The notes beneath the pieces are model-generated. The model did no database searches. It saw only the letters and a program-made list of their open reading frames with translations, and had not been told where the DNA came from. Source: Pseudorasbora parva (taxonomy: Eukaryota > Chordata > Actinopteri > Cypriniformes > Gobionidae). From it: 64,000 nt of DNA. A program made the position numbers and the translations under genes. The stretch is from the NCBI RefSeq assembly GCF_024679245.1, contig NC_090176.1, forward strand, positions 47,135,086 to 47,199,085, given 5' to 3'. Positions 11,444 to 22,245 of the stretch are shown here, in pieces; the stretch's first letter is position 1, and the number at the start of each line of letters is the position of its first letter.

Positions 11444-11810
11444 AGGAACAGTCCACCATAAAATTGTCATTTACTCACCCTCATGTTGTTCAGACTCTTT
11501 TTCCATGCAACTAAAAAGAACAAAAGGAACATATCCCAAGTCTTGCGAAGCAATACAATAGCTTTGAATGAGGAAATAGTGAGCAAGACTTGGAATAAAT
11601 TGTCGCATGGACTATTTTAATGGTGCTTTTTGTCCTTTCTGGAGCTTGGCAGTATGAACTACCATCCATTTCTGTTGTATGGCAAAAATCAGCTCAGATA
11701 TTCCTGCTGCCCTTTTGTGTTCCATAGAAGAAAATAACACAGGGCTGGAATGACACCGAGGATGAGTAAGTGATGAGACTTTTTATTTTATTTTTGGGAG
11801 AACTCTTCCT
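11444..11810. mobile_element. TTAA-type inverted-repeat element (AGGAACAGTCCACC)
   Basis: TTAA at 11440-11443 precedes AGGAACAGTCCACCATAAA. The far end, read on the minus strand, gives AGTTCTCCCAAAAATAAAAT and then ACTTACTCATCC, parallel to TTTACTCACCCTCATG on the left. Both ends thus carry the same terminal motifs inverted. About 367 bp, non-coding. The right TTAA is not intact. Confidence 0.6.
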
Positions 11811-11959
11811 TCCTCTGCCGGAGTAGATGACAGATGTGTTGTATGTGTGTGTGTGGTTGCGTGAAGCGGGAGAAGGTGTGAGGTAGGATGTGTTTGGGGA
11901 TAGTTCTCTGGGTGTCTCTAAGGCAAGAACTGGAGCTTTGATCCTCCCTTTCTCTTTCA

Positions 11960-12190
11960 CCGGACTGATGAGATGAGACTAGGAAGACTGCCTGCCTGCC
12001 TCGCATCACATACTCTACCTCTCCCCCTTTTTTATTCTCATTCTTACCACTTTTTTCCTTTCTTTTTTTCTCTCCAATCAGTCCACCGTAACTCGATATG
12101 CTCACCTTTTCTTGCTAACTCAGTGAGCCTCTCCTTTTTCCCTCACTCTATCATTCTCGCACTCATTTCATTCCATTTCAATCTGCTTCA
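11960..12190. repeat. Pyrimidine-rich stretch
   Basis: Long T/C-dominated run on the plus strand with no fixed unit. A 120-codon frame at 11973-12335 is a by-product of this composition. Confidence 0.6.
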
Positions 12191-12204
12191 AAACCTAGTG
12201 AGCC

Positions 12205-12600
12205 GCCAACATTATAGGTCCACTCCAATGAAAAAACACTTTCCTTTTGCACAATTCTGCCATTGCATGTATTGTTCGCAGATATGGACAGAGCCATTAT
12301 GGGCCCCATGTGAATTTTCTAAGCGCATGGTCTAAAGCGCATGGCGCGAGTGCATTTTCAGGCGTATCCAAATCCACTTTTGCCAGTTTAACAACGGGAA
12401 AAATGGTTGGTCTAAAAGGGTTGTCCCTATTATCTTAATGAGTCATGGGTGTGTTTTGGGCGTAACGTCCAATAAACCAATCAGTCTCATTTCCTATTCC
12501 CCTTAAAAGCCAGTTGCGCTTGCACCATGGCAGATTGACTATATACATCAAACGGCCAGGAAGTCCCACAATGCACTGCAACAAGCTCACTGAAATAATC
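12205..12600. repeat. Interspersed repeat, family not named
   Basis: The block containing GCGCATGGTCTAAAGCGCAT, TAATGAGTCATGGGTGTGTT and TTGGGCGTAACGTCCAATAA is one I recognise as recurrent in cyprinid genomes. I cannot assign its class from the sequence alone. Confidence 0.5.
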
Positions 12601-12823
12601 CAGATGGCACATAATGTGACGTTCATAAAAATGTATTTTAAAGTGTCAGTGTTACAGTGTAATTCTATATTTAAGTACTGAGTAATATTAATTAACAACA
12701 TGTACTTACTATAGGGTAAGGGTTTGGTTGAGGGCTAATTCTACATGCAAATCCACTATAGCACAAAAAGACAGTACTAGTATGCAGTAGACAGAAAAGG
12801 CAGCTCACCAGGATTTCAAAGAG

Positions 12824-12826
<3 letters not shown>

Positions 12827-12894
<68 letters not shown>
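12827..12894. repeat. (CT)34 microsatellite
   Basis: An uninterrupted CT tract of about 68 bp. Confidence 0.97.
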
Positions 12895-12897
<3 letters not shown>

Positions 12898-13027
12898 GTC
12901 TGTCATGTGTTGTTTCATGTCATGACTCTTGCATCACTCTCACACATCGTCCCCTCGCTGACAGACAGACCTCAAACATGTACACAACCAAATTAAATAT
13001 GACTGGTCCTTTGAGTATACACTAGAC

Positions 13028-13490
13028 TGGCATGCAGTGGACATCTGAAATGAGGGGCAGTTTGAAATGAAGTCCAATGTCGATTCATTTCCCCGTTTTA
13101 TTTGATGTCTGCGTAGCTTGTTTACAGGTTAAAGGCATATGAAAACAAGCTTCCACAGGGGCATATCTTCGTTCGTGTCCAACAGAAGAAATAAACTCAT
13201 ACAGGTTTGGAATGACACAAGGGTGAGTATAAATGACAGAATTTTCATTTTTAGGTATACTATCCCTTTAAATGTACAATAAAATTTTCATCAATTGCAT
13301 GCAATTTTTACAAAAGCAGTGAGATGTAGCGGGAAAGCTTAGGTGGAACGGGTGTGGCACGCGGTAGACGTCTGAAATGAGGAGGCGGAATCCCTTCTCC
13401 GAGTTTGTTTTTGTAAATCAAGTCCAATGTAAATTGAATTTTACCTTTCTATTTAATGTTTACACGGTTTCCGGCTTAAAGGCATATGGA
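13028..13490. repeat. Diverged direct duplication flanking a minus-strand repeat
   Basis: 13028-13145 and 13355-13490 are related: both contain a version of GYAGACRTCTGAAATGAGG, then AAGTCCAATGT and then TTAAAGGCATATG, in the same order and orientation. Between them, 13150-13267, lies a minus-strand copy of the ATAGTTCACCC-type element ending ...ACTATCCCT with TTAA at 13268-13271. Confidence 0.6.
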
Positions 13491-14953
13491 TCAGCATTTA
13501 ACTTAACACTTGCCTGGGACTAAACAAGCAACATATTTTCTTCTCTTGTTACATTAATGTACAATATTGCTTCCAAACACTAAGTACAATAATAACTCCT
13601 GGACAAATTGGGGGAAGAGCGATGTGATATGCATTGGGGAAGTTCCTGTGGAACTGCCGTTAAAGAAAACATCCTCCAATGGGAATCATTAGCTTCATTA
13701 AAATGCTTCAGTCAAGCAAAAACGGGTATAAAGAGCCACAGCATCACCGCAAAACATCCCAACCAGCCAGAATCAGTCAGAACTAATGGAATCCAGTTTG
13801 AGTATTTTAAACGGCACGCAAGACTTTGCCATGGCCACCTGGGCACAACTGCCGGAGTCCTATTGTTTCCAGGCGACAGCTTGCTCTTGCTTTCGCTGTC
13901 ATTAGATTTAGAGCGCCTGACCTTTCAAATCCCAGCTGTCAGAGAGTTGATCATATCTAAAACCGTTACACACTGCAATTAGAGCCGCCCTGTTCTGAAC
14001 CAGGCAGATTCATTTGACAGACACAGACAGATACTGTGAGAGAGAGAGAGCCATTAAACACAGCAGGACTCAAACTCACCCGTCATGTGGGAGTCAGTCC
14101 AAAGATGCTGGTGTAAAGCGTAGATAGAATTAGTGAGAAAGGAAACGGGTAGAAAGATCTCTGGCAGCAGAGCGAGAAAGTGATCACCCCATACGCAGAT
14201 GAAAGAATGGCCGGCGAAGACCAGTCAAATCTTTGAAGTGCGGTGCGTAACTGATAATGGCACTAACCAAGCGATAGTGCGGCTGAAATATTTATCCAGC
14301 TGGGGCTCGGAGGGGCCGAGGGACCTTGCGCTGGAACGGGGCCGTGGCAGGAGAAGAGAGGCCAGCGCTCAGTCCCTCGGGGGCCGTCCGCTCTCACGAG
14401 CTTCGCTCATTTGCTCTGTGACTTCACAAATGGCTGCGAAACATCTGACGATACTTGCTGCCAGCTTAATTATGAATCTCTGCTGTGTTCAAAAAAGAAA
14501 TTGGTATAGCATGAAGGAAAGAGAAACAGAGAGGGCAGAAAGATGGAGAAAAGTGTAGATGTCTAGAGACTCAAATGAATCCAACATTGGCTGCATACAC
14601 ACTGACAATTTTAGAAGTGACAAATGCAAGTGTAACATGTTTGATAAAAGTAATCTTATCCACTGTAGACATATTATCATGCTATAAACTTCTGCTTTAA
14701 ACTACTGCTTTTAAACAGCACGTTTTCATAATATAGGGGCTGCAAGACAACAGGACTGATGGGAAAGCAACATGATGATGGGAAAAAATATCGTGTAGGA
14801 AAGTATCGGAATTTGCGTCAAGAAATATACAAGCTGCCAATGTCGAAACCAGAAAAAACATTAACCACCGTTCTGTGCACACTGCATAATACATTGTTTT
14901 CCTCTATCTAACTCTTGCCCAGCCATTAAAATATTTTTTTGTCATTTATGTTA
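13491..14953. other. Unrecognised DNA with a GC-rich core
   Basis: No transposon ends seen. 14040-14560 is GC-richer and repeat-free. Frames of 119-124 codons at 13608 and 14199 show no domain, no clear splice logic and chance-like composition. Confidence 0.35.
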
Positions 14954-15255
14954 CACTCCCCCACTAACGATGGAATTGTCCATAATTTATGACACAACGC
15001 TTCCCCGCCATTGACGGAATTATCTGACTTTCCATGTTTTCACTGTTATACGGTAGGGGGCGCTATTACACACCCTCTGAGAATCTCCTGATCAAAACAC
15101 TGGAGAAGAAGCAGAAACAAGCGATAGCATATGTAAGCAGATGCATATGTAAAATAATGTAATCATCAACATTAAATCAAAACGGCATAATGTAAGTGAA
15201 TGAGCCAGGACGAGCTAATGAACTGTGAAGCTTTCGGGTGTTGATGGACCATCTA

Positions 15256-15951
15256 CCGTATTTTCCGGACTATAAGTCGCTCCGGAGTATAAGTCGCATC
15301 AGTCAAAAAATGCGTCATGACGCGGAAAAAAACATATATAAGTCGCACTGGACTATAAGTCGCATTAAGGCAGAGCTGGAGCCGCGCGCATGCGAGCACG
15401 CGAGCACCCGCGCGCGCGCATGCGAGCACCTGCTCGCGAGCACTCGCTCGTGCCCGCTTCACTGCATAACCCGAGCAGAAGAAAGAAAGTTTGAAGTGAG
15501 TGAGAAACTTGTAAGGGACTGGCGAAAAGCAGAGGTTACTTTAACTGTGATGAAGAAGAAAAAGAAATCTACTTGCGGACTGTAAGCAAGATGGCCAGAG
15601 CTGAAGGAACGAGTCCACAGAGGCTTGAACTCTCTGCCGGGAGAGGCTCTGCCGCGCGAGACGAACGCTGTGAGAATCGTTCTCCGCTGCATGTTTTACT
15701 ACATGCTGTTTGTATTTTGCAGAATAAGATTTTCTTTATGGGGGCATTTTGTTTGTGTTCAGTCTTTCTAAGTTGTTGTCTTTAAGTAAATATTAGGCTA
15801 CAGGAGCAGCATAGAGCGCATTCTCGCGGCTATATGTTTATTCTTGTCAGTCAGTATGAATTAAATTTGATATATAAGTCGCACCTGACTATAAGTCGCA
15901 GGACCAGCCAAACTATGAAAAAAAGTGCGACTTATAGTCCGGAAAATACGG
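15256..15951 (+). mobile_element. Pogo-like (Tc1/mariner superfamily) non-autonomous element
   Basis: Perfect 25-bp terminal inverted repeats beginning CCGTATTTTCCGGACTATAA, flanked by TA on both sides (15254-15255 and 15952-15953). The 696-bp body holds only a fragment of transposase. Several extra direct copies of TATAAGTCGC lie just inside both ends. Copy 2 of the surrounding repeat at 20439-20835 provides the uninterrupted site, which confirms the TA duplication. Confidence 0.9.
15466..15585 (+). pseudogene. Pogo-type transposase helix-turn-helix fragment
   Basis: The frame reads EERKFEVSEKLVRDWRKAE, then VTLTVMKKKKKSTCGL and a stop. This resembles the psq/CENP-B-type helix-turn-helix of pogo-like transposases (FGVSEKxVRDWRK). 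The start of the domain is replaced by CG-rich sequence and the DDE domain is absent, so it is a remnant. Confidence 0.65.
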
Positions 15952-16060
15952 TACTCCATCTGTTTTGATCATGGTTCTGATTCCGATCCAGAAATAATGA
16001 TTTTGTCAGTTTTTTGGTCAAAAAAAGCGAGCTTCTTAAAAAAAAAAACGTGGCAGTAGT

Positions 16061-17250
16061 CTAGGAAGCTGCGGTTCTCAAAGAAATTAATTGTCACCAG
16101 TGTTATTTTACTATCAGTCAAATAGGTTTTAGTTTCTATTTATATATTTTTCCATTTACTAAATGATAATACAAATTGTTGCTGAAATAAAAAAAGTTCA
16201 ATCACTTAGTTTGTTTAATGGTTTTAGTTGTAGTTACTCTGATTAGCACACCTCCAAATTGTGTTTGCCAGAGCAGGATTAAACGCTCAGAGTCAGAAGA
16301 CAATTGACAACTGTATTTCGTTGCAGATTGTCTGGTCATTAACTCACTCAAGAGAACAAGAATATGCAAACACAGAGAAATGGGCAAAATGAAAGATGCT
16401 GTGTCTATGGAAACAAATCCTTCACAAAGAAAATGTCACGTAGCATTGCAGAAAATCCACACTTCACACTTACAATGATTTCATCGCTGTAGGTCACCGA
16501 ATGGTCTGTGTTGAGAGTTTCTGCTGGATGGTCTAATGTTTTAAAGGTCTACTCAACTGATCTCATCATAAATGAGATGTTTACTGCCTGTAAAAATTTC
16601 ATTCTAATTTGACATGGAATCGGTTTTCTTGAAAACTTCTGGATGGGAACATGCTTGAATTTGAATTAGAACATCATATAATACATTACATCATGAATGG
16701 TTATCAATGTACTTAAGTCAGAATGCTGGCATGTTTTCCTACACATAATTATATTGCAGAAACAAATCATACAGAAACCGTGAAATCGCTCAGAGTAACA
16801 TGAACTGCTCGATCTTGCTGACACTCCTCTAGAGTACGTCACAGGAGACGGATCACATGATTATTCAACATCCTCTTTCCTGTTGGCAGTAAACTCATTC
16901 AGCCACTGCTCATTTGCACAAAGGTAAACTTTCTCAGAAGGATTATTGTTCACTTGTTAACACATTTACTTTTTCTACATGGTGAATGGCACACAGTGCA
17001 CTATATAGGGGATAGGGTTAGACAGTTTAAATATGCTTTCCATTGAGGCGAATGAAGTCTGGTTTCATGTAGGGATGGGACGGTGAGAATATTTTCCTGA
17101 GCTCAACGGTTCTGGGCGAGCTGTGATATAAACTAAACACAACTGGCAAGGTTTTTTTTGTTGCTGTTCTATGCTCTGCCTTTCTTTTTCAGTGGAAATA
17201 AGTCAACATATTGGATAATTCTGTGTGTTTCAAGGAACTTCAGTCGGCAT
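16061..17250. other. Mostly unrecognised; hAT-like end at 17072
   Basis: TAGGGATGGGACGGTGAGAA at 17073 looks like a hAT left terminus, but no matching right end or target duplication is visible nearby. Nothing else is recognisable. Confidence 0.35.
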
Positions 17251-17254
17251 TTAA

Positions 17255-17800
17255 AGAGGTACTTCACTGACAAAATTAGCTTTCAATAAAACTTGACCTT
17301 ATGAGGTAGAAAGGTGATTTGTTTAATACAGAGAAAAAAGGTTGTTGTCTTTCCCAAATAGGAAAACTTAATGCCCTGGGCATGTTGCCATCGAAGGCCA
17401 CTCCCAGTCTGCTCCTACTGGATAGACTTTACCAGTCAAATACTGTCTTCCTCGAGTAGGAAATACGTCTTTTAGTAACAATGGTGTAAACTTGTATTGT
17501 TCCCAAATGCAAAAGACAGAGTAAAGGTTTAGAAGGAGTGAGATATTTTCGTTTTTTTCAGTGAAGGATCCAGTGTGTTATATGCAGCGGCTAAAGGCTC
17601 AAAAACATGGAGAGAACACCACGTCAGAAAATCGGAAAAAACATTTGTGTTTGTAGTCAACACTTTAAACTGGATGACAACAAAGTGTTTTTGGCCAAAT
17701 GAAAGGGGAAAAAAACTGAAAGAAACCATTCTGCCATTCTGTCACCCCATCCAACACCCCGAAGCAAAATCCCTCACGTACAGGTAAGAAAACAGTTTAG
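17255..17800 (+). mobile_element. THAP-domain DNA transposon remnant, TTAA-type
   Basis: TTAA at 17251-17254 is followed by AGAGGTACTTCACTG. A related left end, TTAA plus AGGGGTACTTCAGCACTGG, occurs at 25935, and both share GRGGCCACTCCCA...CTACTGGA about 150-190 bp inside. A THAP-like exon lies at 17481-17783. The right end is not found, so the 3' boundary is only the last recognisable position. Confidence 0.6.
17481..17783 (+). pseudogene. THAP zinc-finger exon, broken
   Basis: From ATG at 17481 the frame reads MV, stop, TCIVPKC, RQSKGLEGVRYFRFF, stops, and later CVCSQHFKLDD. The CIVPKC start, the VRYFRFF block and the C-x2-H-F-K-L-D-D end are the hallmark order of a THAP domain (C2CH zinc-binding DNA-binding module, about 80-90 residues). 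The middle is better read in another frame (YAAAKGSKTWREHHVRKSEK). It ends at CAG followed by GTAAGA, a good splice donor, so it was once a first exon. Stops and frame changes make it a pseudogene. Confidence 0.7.
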
Positions 17801-18275
17801 TGCTCCATGCGTACCATAATGCTGTTTAAAGTGTAGAGAAAGTGATCCAATTTTCAGAGATAAACCTACTCTTACAGTAACTGTTCTGTTAATAACCCTC
17901 TGTTGATCCAGCTGTCCGTGGGCAGGGATACAAAAATGTGGAAATACAATCTGTAGTTTTCACACACACACACAAAAAATACAATTTTGCTGACAAATAA
18001 AAGAGAATTTCTCATTCTAGTTAAAGTGTAAGCATTGTTACATTTACTACTGACATCAAAGCGGGTTGAAAACCAGCAAAGTTACACTTGAACCTCTAAT
18101 CATCCTGCAAACATTTCAAGTCTATTAGGAAGGAAATGATGCGGACGCAATAAGAACTGAACATGAGGTCAAAGACATATAAGTCACATTAAAACAGAGC
18201 AGACTGAGCAAAGGTCTTTAATTTAACACGATAGCTCATCGCATGCATGCACACGTGTGTCTGCAGGAAGAGGGA

Positions 18276-18280
<5 letters not shown>
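17801..18280. other. No recognisable feature
   Basis: Unrecognised DNA with a short CA run near 17962. Confidence 0.3.

Positions 18281-18356
<76 letters not shown>
18281..18356. repeat. (TG)38 microsatellite
   Basis: An uninterrupted TG tract of about 76 bp. It creates artificial His-Thr frames on the minus strand. A second, short CA run sits near 18546-18569. Confidence 0.97.
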
Positions 18357-18361
<5 letters not shown>

Positions 18362-18369
18362 GAGAGACA

Positions 18370-19204
18370 GACAGGCAAGCAGATGTGGCCTGCCTCATTA
18401 AAATGACAGCTGGATATTGAGCACACTTGCTGACCCTGTGGGCCGTTTGCTGAAATGGGTGAGAGTGCATTATGGACATGTCTCATAATTGAGCATCTGG
18501 ACTCTGTAGAATCTCAAGCTTGTCATTTCTGCATGATCTCTGAGCACACAAACACACACACACACACAGCAGCTGTTAATCCACCAAGAGGCTGCGAGCC
18601 TTGCTGCAACGTAATCGCATTTCTCCATGTTTTCTATGAATATTTACAGCGGCCGATAAGTCGGATGCTGGTATTGCATGTTTGGAGAGCTCATCTACAA
18701 GTTCAGCTGTTTACAGTTATGAAGAGTGGAAGTCTGCATGTTAAACCCTGACCTTTACCAAGGATAAGCAGCAATGCAGATCCTGTTTTCCAAACATGTG
18801 ATGCAAATCCAATGTCAAACAGGATTCATATACAGAACAGGGTTATCTTAGTTACTTGATTCAAAATAAACGTTGACTAAAATAAAACTCAACATTGCTC
18901 ATTTTCGTTTAGTTTAACTCGAAGTACTAAAATAACTAAGACTACAAATTAAAATGGCAAGGCTAAAGGTGCAGTGTGTAATATTTATGAGGAACTACTG
19001 ACATAATTGCAATATAATATACACAACTATGTTTTCAGTTGTTTATAAAGACTTTACATAACACTGATACAGAACTACGGCATTAGTAGTGACAATATGA
19101 TTGGGACTTGTAAGGAATTTTTGGTTTTGATGTTCCTTGTTGATTCCTTTAACAATTTACTAAAATCTAAAGTAAAAATACACAAAATGTTATTGGTTTT
19201 CAAA
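18370..19204. other. Unrecognised DNA with two repeat fragments
   Basis: 18966 onward reads AAAGGTGCAGTGTGTAATAT, resembling the left end of TTAA-type elements such as 19739-20434, but without a visible partner end. 18841-18960 is rich in TAAAATAAAAC-type sequence seen in other fish repeats. No gene seen. Confidence 0.35.
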
Positions 19205-19545
19205 TGGCCACACTATGGTTGTGTTCGAAACAACATACTCTCGAGTAGGTACTTATTTTGAATAAGTAATTACTCCACAACCGCTAAAAAACTATGTTCT
19301 ATCTATTATGAATGTAATCTGGATGTACTACATTCGCCATGTTGCCATTATCATGTGACCTACCAGAGTCGCTTCACTGCCATTCGTAAATCCTCTAATG
19401 TGGCCTCATGGGATAGTAAAGTGTCCATCATATGCACACTTCAGAATCTCATCGGGTCATCTGGGTACATTTTGCCTACTCTTTTATGAGTACTGTGAAT
19501 TTGGACATACTTCTTTTGTCACATACTGTTTTTCTCCTACTATAT
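19205..19545. repeat. DNA-element fragment, family W
   Basis: Starts GTGTTCGAAACAACATACTC and contains GGATGTACTACATTCGCCAT and CACTTCAGAA. A related piece at 53236-53345 shares GGAYGTACTACATT, CATACTGCCA/GTTGCCA, TTATCATGTGACC and CACTTCACTGCCATTC. Likely a non-autonomous DNA element fragment. Confidence 0.55.
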
Positions 19546-19738
19546 AACAGGGAACTATGTGTTTTCGGATGCAGCTCATATTTTTTGTTGCCTGCAACCA
19601 AAGAGAAGAGTGCAAAAGAAATATATGATGTTCATTTCAACATTCAATTCAGGCTGCGCGCACATAGATGGTTCAATCACTCAGTTTCACTATAGAAAAA
19701 AAATGGAATTCAGAATCTTATTCATAACCAGTTCTAAA

Positions 19739-20434
19739 AGGTGCACTATGTAGTATTTTTGCAGTAAAATATCCAAAAACCACTATGCCAGTGTTATATA
19801 TTTTGTTCAGCTGAGTACTTCGAGAATATCCCAAATGTTTCCAACTATTTGTAAATTGTGAGAAAATTGCTATTTTAACTAAGGACCGGGACGTTTCAGC
19901 ATAGCGTCTGAGGGAGTCGCCTGTCAATCGCGTCATATCTGCGTTACCCTCGGTTTTATTCTGCATAAGCGCTTAGCACACACTTAGCAGTGTGAACATG
20001 TCACAGCAGCGCCGAGCACACACACGGAGTAACGTAACATAATTTTAAACACAATTAAATGTATCTAATATGATAAACAGAGCTGCCTTACCTTATAATC
20101 ATGACCGGAAACGCAGAAATAGTGCAGGTGCCCGGCGACTTTGTCCCGTCCCGTCATAATAAAAGTCTCGGTACTCGCGAGCCGTGTGTTTGTATAACAA
20201 TCGCTCCAGCGGCCATGCTCAGCTCCTCAACACTCGGTCCTGCTCTGCTTTACACTACAGTAACGTTAATAGCTGCATCCATGAACATGATTTCTGCCCA
20301 AGTCCTATTTTTCCACCGGCTGTGAGGTGAAGACCACATGTCCCAAGATACTGCGCTCACACTTGGCGTCATCAAACTACGCCTTTGTTTAGAATAGGCG
20401 CCCTCTAGCAGACGGAAAGTTGCATAGTGCACCT
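19739..20434. mobile_element. TTAA-type inverted-repeat element (AGGTGCACTATG)
   Basis: The left end AGGTGCACTATGTAGTATTT mirrors the right end TTGCATAGTGCACCT; the right flank is TTAA (20435-20438) and the left flank is TAAA. The 696-bp body has a CpG-richer centre and no transposase. It abuts repeat X copy 2. Confidence 0.75.
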
Positions 20435-20438
20435 TTAA

Positions 20439-20835
20439 CTCTTCCCCTGCCACTGACGGAAATTTCCATGTTCTCACTGTTATACGGAAGGGGGTGCTAT
20501 GACGCATCTTCTGAAAGAGTACAGTGATCAAAACACATTCAAAGAATAAGCAAAATCAAGCAATATCATAGGTAAGGAGATGAATATGTAAAAAAACGTG
20601 ATCAACATAAACAGCATATAAATCAAAACTGCATCATGTTAGTGAATGAAATGTCCCAGCTACAGAACTGTGAGGCTTTGGGGGTGGGGTTGATGGACTC
20701 CATCTACTCCATTTGTGTTTTGATCATCGTTCTAAATTCCATCCAGATCTAGTAGTCTTTGACGAAAATGCAGTTTTCTCAGTTTTTTGCTTAAAATTGT
20801 GCTTTCTTAATGAAACTTAATTTTAACATATATTT
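20439..20835. repeat. Repeat family X, copy 2 (uninterrupted)
   Basis: Matches the split copy at 14954-16060 through shared blocks (CACTGTTATACGG, TGATCAAAACAC, TTGATGGACTCCATCTACTC). At the position where copy 1 carries the pogo-like insertion this copy reads CCATCTACTCCAT, a single TA. Confidence 0.7.
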
Positions 20836-20935
20836 TAGCAAAGGCTCTGTTCTTTCTTTTGACATATTGCATGTTCAGATATTCATACAACAACATATTC
20901 CGGGGGCATGAAACTTTGGTGAAGATGTTAAAATA

Positions 20936-22237
20936 TGGCCCTATAATTTCCGCGATCACGGAATCGCGGACAGAATCGCGGAATTGGCATATCGCGGAAT
21001 CTGCATATAAACGCGGAATCTGGTGTTAACGCAGATTTCCCCGGAATTTTACATATTTGTAATGAAACTGTGTCGTGTGGGAGGAGAACGTATGTCTGAG
21101 GAAAGTGCAGACCGGGGGAAGCAAATCTTCGCGACACAACCCCTCTCGTCATTTCAGCTCGCCCTTCAAAACAATGAAAGTATGGCTAAGTTGGTTTACG
21201 CGGCTCTGCTTTCGGCAGCGAAAAAGTTAAGAAACTCGACGCTAACGGCGGTTTCACACTGCACGCGCGCAGGCAGCGCAGAAGCTTTGCGTATGGAGAG
21301 TGGGAGCCGCGCGCTCGTTGTGCTCAGGCAGCATTGGTCGCGCGCAGCTGAACCACGGCTCATGTATTGCACAGACAGACAAATATTGTCAATTCTGTCA
21401 GGTTTTCCGGTGTTCTGCTCAACCCGTCATCTCGTGCTTTGATTTATAATGGGCACATTAGGCAGCGATGCATATCTGCTGCAAATGCGACCGTTTTCCC
21501 CTCTGTTCCAAACATTTAACATGCTGTATATGGGTAGTTTACATGACAAGTAACCTTAAAGTTAAGATAAGCATCTAGTTTTAATCATTTAAAGGGGCCT
21601 TTGAAGATGGGGGACTTCTGGCAGTGCTGTGTTTTCGTGTATTTTTATTTTTCACAGCTCTGGATCATAATGGTGATTGTTAAACACACAGAATAATTCA
21701 CTACATGATTTCATGGTGAAATTTGTTATTTTTTCATGTTAATATTCAGCTTTAAATGTTTTACTTAATAGTTTATACTGTATGTATAAGATGATTCTTA
21801 TGATTTTTTTTTACTTGAAAGAAAAAGCTAACGGAGCACTTTCATTTTAACTTATTTAAACTACTATAATGTATTTTACCAGAAAGTTTAAAGCTAATAA
21901 CCATTAATATTTGAAGCACTTGAAGTGCAGTGTTATGTTGCATCATATTTGTCCTAAAAAGTAAATGTGATGTTTGTTACCTCAAAAATGTAAGGTCATT
22001 CCTATTTTTTGTTTTATGTTCTATTATATTAACATTAAAAGCGCACTCTTTTTTCACCAAAATAACAGTAAAGGGTAAAAAAAAAACTGAATTGCCAAAC
22101 ATTTTAACGGAAAAAAAGGAATCTGCAAAAATTAAAACGGAAAAAACGGAATTTGCAAAAAATAAAACGGAAAACACGGAATTTGGGAAAAAATAAAACG
22201 GAATTTGGGAAAAAAAAACGGATTTTATAGGGCCCTA
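20936..22237. mobile_element. hAT-superfamily non-autonomous element with 8-bp target duplication
   Basis: Perfect 8-bp duplication TTAAAATA flanks the element (20928-20935 and 22238-22245). Ends: TGGCCCTATAATTTCCG on the left, CGGATTTTATAGGGCCCTA on the right, inverted with a 2-base loss on the left. Next to each end lies a different tandem array: TCGCGGAAT units at 20945-21021 and AAAACGGAATTTG units at 22105-22222. A 139-codon frame at 21023-21442 (MSEESADRGKQIF...) is the only sizeable ORF. I do not recognise a domain in it. Confidence 0.85.
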
Positions 22238-22245
22238 TTAAAATA

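Larger units (their letters stand above)
14954..16060. repeat. Repeat family X, copy 1, split by a pogo-like element
   Basis: 14954-15253 and 15954-16060 together align by eye with 20439-20835: shared blocks include CACTGTTATACGG, GGGGGYGCTATKACRC, TGATCAAAACAC, ATCAAAACKGCATMATGT and TTGATGGAC. The two halves join exactly at the TA where the pogo-like element is inserted. Confidence 0.7.

Noticed and set aside
13608..13982. 124-codon open frame
   Set aside because: No domain motif, no splice context and composition typical of chance frames.
14199..14558. 119-codon open frame in a GC-rich island
   Set aside because: No recognisable motif; long frames are expected in GC-rich DNA.
17073..17150. 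TAGGGATGGGACGG as a complete hAT element start
   Set aside because: No matching right end or target duplication nearby; kept only as a possible fragment.
18189..18486. His-Thr repeat frames
   Set aside because: Translation of the (TG)38 tract.
21023..21442. 139-codon frame inside a hAT element
   Set aside because: Contains MSEESADRGKQIF, faintly like the start of BED-finger transposases, but no zinc ligands or catalytic motif; not called as a gene.
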